The position numbers and the translations under genes were made by a program. The notes under the pieces were generated by a model, which had not been told where the DNA came from, searched no databases, and saw only the letters and a program-made list of their open reading frames with translations. Below are positions 53,529 to 60,654 of a DNA stretch of 64,000 nt, piece after piece; the stretch's first letter is position 1; each line of letters opens with the position of its first letter. The stretch is from Actinocatenispora comari (GTDB lineage Bacteria > Actinomycetota > Actinomycetes > Mycobacteriales > Micromonosporaceae): assembly GCF_017312725.1 (NCBI RefSeq), contig NZ_BOPO01000128.1, forward strand, positions 124,001 to 188,000. The letters are read 5' to 3'.

Positions 53529-54572
53529 TCAGTTCGGTGTGGCGGCCAGGTCGGTGAGGAGGCCGCGGGCGTGGCTCGTCAGGTACCACTCGTGCCGGTA
53601 CGTGTCGGCGAAGCCGTCGCCGCCGACCGCCGCCGGCGCGATCTGGCTGGCGTGCGCGGCCATCGCGGCCCGCTTCGCGGCGAGTTCCGCGTCGGTCGCG
53701 GTCAACCGCACCGGAATCTCGTGCCCGGCCCGGCCGTAGTCGCCGGTGTGCCCGCTCGCCGCGTCGATCAGGTGCGTACCGCCGCGTCGGTGCAGGTGGT
53801 CCCGGTCCACCGTCGCCTCGTACGACACGGCGCCGGTCATCGCCGCCGCCAGCGCGCCGATCCGGTGCACCGCAACGTGATCCGGGTGACCGTAGATGCC
53901 GCGGTCGTCGTAGTGCAGCACCGTGTCGGCCCGTTCCGCGTCGATCACCTCGGCGAGCCGCCGGGCCAGCCGGTCGGTACGGCCACGGGCCAGCGCCCGC
54001 GGATGCCGGGCCGACGGCCAACCGACCATGCCCGAGTCGCGCCGGCCGAGCAGCACCAGCCGGGACACGCCGAGCACCTCGGCGGCGTCCTCCAGCTCGG
54101 CCAGCCGGCGGCGGTGCACGGTCTCGCCGGGGCGCAGCGGGGCGAGCCGTTCACCGAGCTCACCGCCGGTGGCCATGACCAGTATCACCCGGGCGCCACG
54201 GTCGGCGAGCCGGCGCATGGTGGCCGCGGTGAAGATCGCCTCGTCGTCGGGGTGCGCGTGCAGCACGACGACGGCCCGTCCGGCCAGCTCGGGCCCACCG
54301 GCAGAGCCGGGCAGCTCAGGCCCGACGGCCCGTCCGGCCGGCTGGGGCCCACCGGCAGAGCCGGGCGGCCCGGCCGCACCAGTGAAGCCGGACAGGCCGC
54401 GCCCGCCGGCGAAGCAGGGCAGGTCCGGGGCGCCGGCGGAGCCGGACAGCTCGGGCCCGGCAGCGGAGCCGGACGGGCCGGGCCCGCCGGCGAAGCCGGA
54501 CAGGTCGGGCGCGCCGGCGGAGGCGGGCACGCGGGTACGGGCAGGGCGGGAGGCACGCAGGGCCGAAGACAT
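53529..54572 (-). CDS. PIG-L family deacetylase (MshB-like) with low-complexity N terminus
   Basis: A 347-residue protein. The catalytic part starts near residue 105: VVLHAHPDDEAIFTAATM (zinc ligands His, Asp, Asp), and HYDDRGIYGHPDHVAVH gives the C-terminal His motif. These belong to the LmbE/PIG-L family, which includes MshB of mycothiol synthesis. Before it lies about 85 residues of repeated Gly/Pro/Ser (SGSAGAPDL, PGSAGGPQP), not known in MshB. A Cys-rich leader peptide precedes the gene. Other members deacetylate different sugars, so the mycothiol link is inference. Confidence 0.85.
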   Translation of the reverse strand: MSSALRASRPARTRVPASAGAPDLSGFAGGPGPSGSAAGPELSGSAGAPDLPCFAGGRGLSGFTGAAGPPGSAGGPQPAGRAVGPELPGSAGGPELAGRAVVVLHAHPDDEAIFTAATMRRLADRGARVILVMATGGELGERLAPLRPGETVHRRRLAELEDAAEVLGVSRLVLLGRRDSGMVGWPSARHPRALARGRTDRLARRLAEVIDAERADTVLHYDDRGIYGHPDHVAVHRIGALAAAMTGAVSYEATVDRDHLHRRGGTHLIDAASGHTGDYGRAGHEIPVRLTATDAELAAKRAAMAAHASQIAPAAVGGDGFADTYRHEWYLTSHARGLLTDLAATPN

Positions 54573-54628
54573 GGGTACGCTCGCTGACTCGACGGGAGCC
54601 CGGTGACGACCGGGCGGGGCGCGGGAGA

Positions 54629-54703
54629 TCAGCGGCAACAACACGGACACGCGGCGGCGACAATCGGCGCGAAGCCGGTCGCGGTGCAGCGCAGGTCCGT
54701 CAT
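54629..54703 (-). CDS. Cysteine-rich leader peptide upstream of the PIG-L deacetylase
   Basis: A 24-codon frame from ATG 54703 starts MTDLRCTATGFAPI and ends in ACPCCCR before TGA. Four of its last six residues are cysteine, encoded TGT CCG TGT TGT TGC. CAGAAT ends eight bases upstream, so the RNA may start just before it. Its stop lies 56 bases before the deacetylase start. Short ORFs ending in cysteine clusters act as cysteine-responsive attenuators in mycobacteria; a similar role here would link a thiol-related enzyme to cysteine supply. Confidence 0.65.
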   Translation of the reverse strand: MTDLRCTATGFAPIVAAACPCCCR

Positions 54704-54847
54704 GACCGGGGATTCTGCCACGCCCATCGCCCGAACCGCCACGACACCCCGACGATCCGCCCACTGGGCGGGACCGTGCCGGCTCGCCGCCGCAGCGCCC
54801 CGACGCGGCCGGCACCGGGACGTCGGCGGCCGACCAGCCGGCGGCTC

Positions 54848-55068
54848 AGGCGGCAGGTTCGGCCGGTCGAGCGCGCGGGGCATCAGGCGGCAGGTTCGGC
54901 CGGTCGAGCGCGCGGGGCATCAGGCGGCAGGTTCGGCCGGTCGAGCGCGCGGGGCATCAGGCGGCAGGTTCGGCCGGTCGAGCGCGCGGGGCATCAGGCG
55001 GCAGGTTCGGCCGGTCGAGCGCGCGGGGCATCAGGCGGCAGGTTCGGCCGGTCGGGCACGCGGCGGTC
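54848..55068. repeat. 37-bp perfect tandem repeat array (minisatellite)
   Basis: Five identical 37-bp units start at 54848, 54885, 54922, 54959 and 54996, with a sixth, diverging copy at 55033-55068 that reaches the VOC gene stop. The unit begins AGGCGGCAGGTTCGGCCGGT. There are no spacers. The period is not a multiple of three, so it is not a protein repeat. Its uniformity implies recent expansion. Confidence 0.95.
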
Positions 55069-55438
55069 AGGCGGCGGCGAGGATCCAACGGTGGCCGAAG
55101 GGGTCGGCGATGCGCCCCATCCGGCCGTACTCGTGGTCGTTCAGCGGAAAGACCTCGGTGCCGCCGGCGTCGAGTGCCCGGCGCCAGACGGCGTCCACGT
55201 CGGGCAGTCGCAGTACCAGGATCACCGGTACCGCCCCGTCCGGTGCGGGATCGACGTCGTCGGCGTCCTTGACGGCGAACTCGCTGCCGCCGACGGACAG
55301 GTCGGCGTGCACGATGCGGCCGCCTTCGCGGTAGCGGCTCAGCTCCGTCGCGCCGAACGCCTGCCGGTAGTAGTCGATGGCGGCGGCCGCGTCGCGGACC
55401 GCCAGGGTCGGTGCCAGCGTGTTGTCCATGCCTGCCAT
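55067..55438 (-). CDS. VOC family (glyoxalase/bleomycin-resistance-like) protein
   Basis: A 123-residue protein with two babbb modules. TLAVRDAAAAIDYYRQAFGA starts the first, with GGRIVHADLSVGGSEFAV, and the second ends FPLNDHEYGRMGRIADPFGHRW, close to PhnB-like proteins. Metal ligands are partly kept (His in IVHADL, Glu/Asp in the DHEYGR stretch). ATG 55438 or ATG 55429 is the start. Its 3' end abuts the tandem-repeat array. No substrate can be inferred. Confidence 0.88.
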   Translation of the reverse strand: MAGMDNTLAPTLAVRDAAAAIDYYRQAFGATELSRYREGGRIVHADLSVGGSEFAVKDADDVDPAPDGAVPVILVLRLPDVDAVWRRALDAGGTEVFPLNDHEYGRMGRIADPFGHRWILAAA

Positions 55439-55483
55439 GGTGACGCCGCGGCCGGCGCCGGTATTGGAAAAACCTGACCGCGG

Positions 55484-56296
55484 TCAGGCCCGTACCGGCA
55501 GGTGGTTGGGCATCCCCGCCGCGCGCGGCCGGTACCGGGTGGGCGTGACCGAGGCGAACGACCGGAAGTCGTGGATCAGGTGCGACTGGTCGACGTACCC
55601 GTGTTCGGCGGCCAGGCCGGCCCAGTCGACCCGGTCCGCGCCGGCGGTTCCCGCCGCGCAGTCGGCGGCGACCCGCTGGAACCGGCGGATCCGCGCGTAC
55701 AGCTTCGGGGTGAAGCCGGTGTGCACGGCGAACCGGCGGGCCAACCCCCGGTCGGTGCGGCCCAACCGGTCCGCGACGGCCGCCACCGGCAGGCCCCGCT
55801 CCAGCCCCACGGCCGCGGCGCCGACGAGCGGATCCGGCCCCGCGGGCCGGTCCCGCAGCCGGTCCAGCAGCAGCTCGGCCAGCGCCGCCAGCCGCCGGCG
55901 CGGGTTCGGCAGGCCGCGCAGCCGCTCGGCGAGCGTCGCCCCGTCCCGCCCCCACAGCTGGTCCAGCGGCAGATCGCCGGTGCCGTCCGGGGTACCGAAG
56001 AACGGGAAGCCGCCGCCCGGCCGGAAGCAGGCGCCGACGACCTGGCGCTGCTCGGCGGTGTCGATGCACAACGGCGCGGCCGACGCCCCGGACACCGTCG
56101 CCGCGGGCAGCCGGTGCACCCGGGCGAAGCCCGGCCCGTCGTACCAGCGCTGCTCGTCTTCGGCGAGGTTGACGATCAGTTGCTGCCGGCCGGTCGGCAG
56201 GGCGAGTTCGAGCGCAGCGTCGAGCGGCTCGTCGTACCAGTACAGGCTCGTGACGAACGGGGCGAGCGGCGCCGGCGGTGGCATCGTCAGCAGCAT
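55484..56296 (-). CDS. AraC-type helix-turn-helix regulator
   Basis: A 270-residue regulator. The N-terminal half (FVTSLYWYDEPLD, GRQQLIVNLAEDEQRWYDGP, GACFRPGGGFPFFG) fits the DUF6597-like sensor domain found before AraC HTHs. The C-terminal HTH has VAAVADRLGRTDRGLARRFA and GYVDQSHLIHDFRSFASVTP with the usual end PTRYRP. Its start is ATG 56296 or 56284. It is just upstream of the VOC gene on the same strand, 45 bases away, and may control it. Confidence 0.88.
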   Translation of the reverse strand: MLLTMPPPAPLAPFVTSLYWYDEPLDAALELALPTGRQQLIVNLAEDEQRWYDGPGFARVHRLPAATVSGASAAPLCIDTAEQRQVVGACFRPGGGFPFFGTPDGTGDLPLDQLWGRDGATLAERLRGLPNPRRRLAALAELLLDRLRDRPAGPDPLVGAAAVGLERGLPVAAVADRLGRTDRGLARRFAVHTGFTPKLYARIRRFQRVAADCAAGTAGADRVDWAGLAAEHGYVDQSHLIHDFRSFASVTPTRYRPRAAGMPNHLPVRA

Positions 56297-56433
56297 CGCC
56301 TGCCAGGTTACGACGCCGCGGACGGTGCGTCCCGAACCGCGGCGCGGCGGCCGCCGGGGCGATGCGCGATCAGCCGGTCGACCCGCCGGGACGACGCGCG
56401 ATCAGCCGGTCGACCCGCGCGGGCGGCGCGCGG

Positions 56434-56643
56434 TCAGCTGGCCGGGGCGAGCGGCCGGCGGTGCTCCTCGACGAGCTCCAGGTCGGCCAGGTTGACCAGC
56501 TCGGCCACCTCGTCCACCGACCGGCACACGGCCACCTGGTAGCCGTTGTGTGACACGCGCAGCAGATCGCGGGGCCGGCCGTCCTCGGCTGCGGTCCCGA
56601 TCATGTGCTCGACGGTCCAGCGACCGTCCCGGCTGCGGTACAT
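56434..56643 (-). CDS. Small hypothetical protein
   Basis: A 69-residue protein (MYRSRDGRWTVEHMIG..., RDLLRVSHNGYQVAVCRSVD). It is predicted alpha/beta with a VAELVNLADLELVEEH helix and has no signal peptide. Its sequence character looks genuine and resembles small proteins frequent in Micromonosporaceae, though no function is known. GAAGG lies just upstream of ATG 56643. The 286 bases between it and the next gene hold no clear gene. Confidence 0.65.
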   Translation of the reverse strand: MYRSRDGRWTVEHMIGTAAEDGRPRDLLRVSHNGYQVAVCRSVDEVAELVNLADLELVEEHRRPLAPAS

Positions 56644-56929
56644 CACCTTCGACGGTAAGCCGGATTCCTTGGCGTGGCCTGGAAAAACGGCTCCGATGTA
56701 ACGGAGGAAACGGCCTGGGCGTTGCCCCGGCCACACTTCTGCCGGTACGGACAACCAACCCCACCGTTCGGCCCATCCACCGACCGTCCGAACGGGCCAG
56801 TCCCGGTGAGGAAACCTGGCAGAACGGCGCCGGGCGCCCGGCACGCCGCCGCACCGGTCGGGCAAAGCGGGCAAGCCACCCAGCGGGCCAGCGGGCCGAG
56901 GTGTCGGACCTCGCTCCTACGATGCCACC

Positions 56930-57703
56930 ATGCCGATGCCCGTTGCCGATCACCTTGCCGTGCTGCGCACCGAGGGACAGCTGCTCGCGGCGGCCGCCGA
57001 CGGTGCCGACCTCGACACACCCGTGCCGACCTGCCCCGGCTGGGCGCTGCGCGACCTGCTCCGGCACATCGGCGGGGTGCACCGGTGGGCCCGCCACTTC
57101 GTCGTCACCGGCCGGGCCGAGGAGTCCAGCGAGCAACTCGACCGGGAGTTGATGGAGACCTGGGGCGACGACGCCGACCTGGTCGAGTGGTTTCGCTCCG
57201 GGCACGCCGAGCTGGTCGGCGCGCTGACCGATGCGCCCGATTCGTTGGCCTGCTGGACGTTCCTGCCGGCGCCGTCCCCGCTGGCGTTCTGGGCCCGGCG
57301 GCAGGCGCACGAGACGGCGATCCACCGGGTCGACGCCCAGGCCGCGGTGGGTCCGGTGACCGGCGTCGCACCGGAGTTCGGCGCCGACGGGCTGGACGAG
57401 CTGCTGCTGCGCTTCCTGGCTCGCCCGCGGTCCCGGCCGGAGTGGGGCGCGCCGGCCCGGCTGGCCCTGACCGCGACCGACCTCGACCGCCGCTGGCTGG
57501 TCGAGGTCTCCGAGTCCGGGGTGCAGGGCGACGCCCGGCCCGACACGGCGGCCTGCGCGGCCGCCGACTGCGCGGTCACGGCGACCGCGTCCGACCTGTA
57601 CCACCTGATGTGGAACCGGCGCGACCACGCCGACCTGGCCGTCACCGGGCGTTCCGACGTGCTCGACCGCTGGCGTGACTGCGTCGCCGTCCGCTGGTCC
57701 TGA
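56930..57703 (+). CDS. Maleylpyruvate isomerase / mycothiol-dependent enzyme family protein
   Basis: A 257-residue protein with the MDMPI N-terminal domain (DinB-like four-helix bundle). VPTCPGWALRDLLRHIGGVH contains the first metal-binding His, and RRQAHETAIHRVDAQAAVGP the HxxxxH-type pair with its Glu. The C-terminal MDMPI domain follows (RWLVEVSESGVQG, VTATASDLYHLMWNRRD). This family uses mycothiol to isomerise or detoxify substrates. TACGAT (56918-56923) ends six bases before ATG 56930, so it is probably leaderless. Confidence 0.9.
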   Translation: MPMPVADHLAVLRTEGQLLAAAADGADLDTPVPTCPGWALRDLLRHIGGVHRWARHFVVTGRAEESSEQLDRELMETWGDDADLVEWFRSGHAELVGALTDAPDSLACWTFLPAPSPLAFWARRQAHETAIHRVDAQAAVGPVTGVAPEFGADGLDELLLRFLARPRSRPEWGAPARLALTATDLDRRWLVEVSESGVQGDARPDTAACAAADCAVTATASDLYHLMWNRRDHADLAVTGRSDVLDRWRDCVAVRWS

Positions 57704-57721
57704 CGCCGGGCGCGCAGCCGG

Positions 57722-58453
57722 TCAGCCGGCGACGCCGACCACCACGAACATGAACGCCATCCCCAGTACGGTCATCCCGAGGGTGAGGCGGCTGGGGTGC
57801 CGGGCGTGCGCCTCGGGCAGGATGTCGCTGGTCGCGATGTAGAGCAGGAAACCGGCGAAGAAGCCGAGATAGAGCCCCAACACCGACTGCGGTACGCGCA
57901 CGAACAGCGTCACCGCCGCACCGGCCACCGGCGCCACCGCGTCCAGGCACAGCAGGGTGAGCGCGCGGCGGCGGGCGTTGCCGTACAGCGAGGTGATGGT
58001 GAAGGTGTTGAAGCCGTCGGCGAAGTCGTGCGCGATGACGGCGAGCGCGACGGTGGCGCCGATCGCGGTGCTGGCCTGGAAGCCGAGACCGATCCCGAGC
58101 CCGTCCATGAAGCTGTGCGCGACGAGCGCGGAGGCGGCGAGGATCCCGACGGTCGGGTAGTGGTGGCCGTGCGACTCGTACTCGTGTTCGTGACCGCGGT
58201 GCACCGCGGTGCCGCGCTCGACGATGTGCAGGGTGAGGAAGCCGGCGGCGAAGGTGATCATCACGGCGGGCACGCCGAGCACGTGGTAGGCGTTCTGCTC
58301 GAACATCTCGGGCAGCAGGTCGAACGCCACGACGCCGAGCAGCACGCCGGCGGCGAGGCCGAGGATCAGGTGCAGCTTGTCTCGCGCCCGGAGCGCGACG
58401 AGGCCACCCGCGAGGGTGGCCACCAGGGACAACAGCGTGACGAGTACCGCCAT
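57722..58453 (-). CDS. ZIP family metal transporter
   Basis: A 243-residue membrane protein with eight predicted helices. The cytoplasmic loop has a His-rich metal site (HRGHEHEYESHGHHYP). Helices IV and V have the binuclear metal motifs HSFMDGLGIGLGFQ and HDFADGFNTFTI. It resembles ZupT/ZIP importers for zinc or iron. ATG 58453 is preferred; ATG 58465 is also in frame. TATGCT precedes it, and a Zur-like sequence overlaps the promoter, so zinc repression is likely. Confidence 0.9.
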   Translation of the reverse strand: MAVLVTLLSLVATLAGGLVALRARDKLHLILGLAAGVLLGVVAFDLLPEMFEQNAYHVLGVPAVMITFAAGFLTLHIVERGTAVHRGHEHEYESHGHHYPTVGILAASALVAHSFMDGLGIGLGFQASTAIGATVALAVIAHDFADGFNTFTITSLYGNARRRALTLLCLDAVAPVAGAAVTLFVRVPQSVLGLYLGFFAGFLLYIATSDILPEAHARHPSRLTLGMTVLGMAFMFVVVGVAG

Positions 58454-58468
58454 GTCGCACAGCATATT

Positions 58469-58483
58469 CGACAACGATTTTCT
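58469..58483 (-). promoter_or_regulatory. Candidate Zur box in the ZIP promoter
   Basis: CGACAACGATTTTCT (plus strand, 58469-58483) matches 12 of 15 positions of the actinobacterial Zur-type dyad TGAAAACGATTTTCA. It lies immediately before the TATGCT -10 of the ZIP gene. No Zur gene is in the window, so this is comparison by eye. Confidence 0.5.
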
Positions 58484-58590
58484 CTTTCACCGCGCCGCCC
58501 CGCGATCTCGATCACTGCCGCGCCGAACTTGCCCAGCTGCGCGACTCGCTCGACTGACACGATCGAGCAAGGCGTTGCTAGGCTGCGGCG

Positions 58591-59187
58591 ATGGCTGGAG
58601 GCAACAACAAGGGCAACCGGGAGGCGCTGCTCGACGGCGCGAAACGGTGCCTGCTGGAGAAGGGCTTCGACCGCAGCTCGGTGCGCGACATCGCGGCGGC
58701 TGCCGGGGTGTCCACCGCGGCGATCGGCTACCACTTCGGATCGCGGGAGAAACTGCTGTTCCAGGCGCTGTTCGCGCTCATCGACGAGTGGGGCGACAGG
58801 TCCGGACGGGCGCTCGTCTCGGCCGACGACCCGGATGCGGACGTGGCGCAGCGCTACGTGCGCAGCTGGGACGAGCTGATCGCGCAGGCGCTCGCGCACC
58901 CCGACCTGTGGCTGACGTCGGTCGACCTGTTCATGCAGGCACGCCGCAACCCGGAGCTGCTGCCACAGCTGGCCGACGGGATGCGGCAGGGGCGCACCGG
59001 CTCCGCCGCGACGATCCTCAGCGTCCCCGAGGGCGAGATCTCCGACGAGGCGGCGGGCACGGTCGGGATGGTGCAGATGGCGCTGATGTCCGGCGTCGTC
59101 ATCCAGGCGCTCGCCGACCCGGAGCACCCGCCGACCGGCGCCTCGGTGCTCGCCGGCATCCGCGCCCTCGCCGAACTCACACAGTGA
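58591..59187 (+). CDS. TetR family transcriptional regulator
   Basis: A 198-residue protein. The HTH is REALLDGAKRCLLEKGFDRS and VRDIAAAAGVSTAAIGYHFG, with SREKLLFQALF after it. The C-terminal part is helical (AQALAHPDLWLTSVDLFMQA). CTGACA (58554-58559) and TAGGCT (58579-58584) are 19 bases apart, with the -10 ending six bases before ATG 58591, so it is probably leaderless. No effector or target is obvious; the ZIP gene is divergent. Confidence 0.9.
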   Translation: MAGGNNKGNREALLDGAKRCLLEKGFDRSSVRDIAAAAGVSTAAIGYHFGSREKLLFQALFALIDEWGDRSGRALVSADDPDADVAQRYVRSWDELIAQALAHPDLWLTSVDLFMQARRNPELLPQLADGMRQGRTGSAATILSVPEGEISDEAAGTVGMVQMALMSGVVIQALADPEHPPTGASVLAGIRALAELTQ

Positions 59188-59265
59188 CGACGGGGCCGCG
59201 ACCACCGTGCCCGGAAGGGAAGCCTCGCGGCAGCCGGGGCGCAGCCACCACCGACCGGAAAACGA

Positions 59266-59300
59266 GCTCGGCCCGCCACCGCGAGGGTGACGGGCCGAGC
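59266..59300 (-). terminator. Intrinsic terminator of ald
   Basis: GCTCGGCCCG..CACC (59266-59280) pairs with GGTG.CGGGCCGAGC (59286-59300), one mismatch. In the minus direction the hairpin is followed by TCGTTTTCC, a U-rich tail, making a recognisable rho-independent terminator for the alanine dehydrogenase gene. Confidence 0.85.
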
Positions 59301-59316
59301 GGGCGTACGGCGACGG

Positions 59317-60432
59317 TCAGGCGAGCACGTCGGCGACGGCGCGGAACGGCAGGCCGTGCGCGGCGGCGACCGGCTCGTTGGTGAGCTGGCCGGCGTGGGT
59401 GTTGAGCCCCTGCGCGAGCGCCGGGTCGTCGGCGAGCGCGGCGCGCCAACCCTTGTCCGCCAACGCCACCGCGTACGGCATGGTCACGTTGGTGAGCGCG
59501 AACGTGGAGGTGTTCGGCACCGCGCCGGGCATGTTCGCGACGCAGTAGAAGATGCTGTCGTGCACCCGGTACGTCGGGTCCGCGTGCGTGGTGGCGCGCG
59601 AGTCCTCGAAGCAGCCGCCCTGGTCGATCGAGATGTCCACCAGCACGCTGCCCGGCCGCATCCGGGACACCAGCTCGTTGCTGACCAGCTTCGGCGCCTT
59701 CGCACCCGGCACCAGCACCGCGCCGATCACCAGGTCGGCGTCGGTGACCTCCTTCTCCAGCTGGAACGCGTTCGAGGCGACGGTGTGGATCCGCCCCTCG
59801 TACCGGTGGTCCAGCTCGCGCAGCTTCTCCACGTTGAGGTCGAGCACCGTCACGTCCGCGCGCATGCCCACCGCGATCTCCACCGCGTTGCTGCCGGCGA
59901 CGCCGGCGCCGAGCACGACGACCTTCGCCGGCGTGACCCCCGGTACGCCGCCGGGCAGCACGCCGCGGCCACCGGCGAACCGCATCAGGTGGTACGCGCC
60001 GACCTGCGGGGCGATCCGGCCGGCGACCTCGCTCATCGGGGCGAGCAGCGGCAGCGAGCGGTCGGCGAGCTGCACCGTCTCGTACGCGACCGAGGTGACC
60101 TTGCGGTCGAGCAGCGCGTCGGTGCACTCCCGGGACGCGGCGAGGTGCAGGTAGGTGAAGAGCACCTGGCCCTCGCGCATCCGGTGGTACTCCTCGGCGA
60201 CCGGCTCCTTGACCTTGAGCACCAGGTCCGCCTCGGCCCACACCGCGTCGGCGGTGTCGCCGATCTTGGCGCCGGCGTGCAGGAACTCGTCGTCCGGGAT
60301 GGACGAGCCGACACCCGCGCCGCGCTCGATGACCACCTCGTGCCCGTGCGTCACCAGTTCGTGCACCCCGGCCGGGGTGATCGCGACCCGGAACTCGTTG
60401 TTCTTGACCTCGCGTGGAACGCCGACCTTCAT
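59317..60432 (-). CDS. ald: Alanine dehydrogenase
   Basis: A 371-residue NAD-dependent enzyme interconverting L-alanine with pyruvate and ammonium. The N terminus MKVGVPREVKNNEFRVAITP contains Arg15; LVLKVKEP has Lys75, and FTYLHLA has His96, the active-site residues known from Mycobacterium Ald. The NAD site is VVVLGAGVAGSNAVEIAVGM, and VLVDISIDQGGCFEDSRATT supplies the catalytic Asp. GGAAGGA precedes ATG 60432. The PucR-type gene just upstream is a likely regulator. A terminator follows. Confidence 0.97.
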   Translation of the reverse strand: MKVGVPREVKNNEFRVAITPAGVHELVTHGHEVVIERGAGVGSSIPDDEFLHAGAKIGDTADAVWAEADLVLKVKEPVAEEYHRMREGQVLFTYLHLAASRECTDALLDRKVTSVAYETVQLADRSLPLLAPMSEVAGRIAPQVGAYHLMRFAGGRGVLPGGVPGVTPAKVVVLGAGVAGSNAVEIAVGMRADVTVLDLNVEKLRELDHRYEGRIHTVASNAFQLEKEVTDADLVIGAVLVPGAKAPKLVSNELVSRMRPGSVLVDISIDQGGCFEDSRATTHADPTYRVHDSIFYCVANMPGAVPNTSTFALTNVTMPYAVALADKGWRAALADDPALAQGLNTHAGQLTNEPVAAAHGLPFRAVADVLA

Positions 60433-60654
60433 GACGCACTGTCCTTCCGACTGCAGGCACCGTTGCCTTGGAGAGGTCGTGCGGATCGGGCTCGACCGAC
60501 CTCTGCTTGAGCTGATCACCGGTTCAACGACACGAGTCGTTCGAGGGTCGTCGGGATACCGACGCCTCTGCGGTAATGGTCCGGCCTGGGGTGACCGTCG
60601 GTCATCGTTCCCGCGAAACGAGCCGGGAGCCGATCATTGTGCGCAGAGCACAAC

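Noticed and set aside
54848-55068. CRISPR array
   Set aside because: Copies are directly adjacent with no spacers and no cas genes are nearby; it is a plain tandem repeat.
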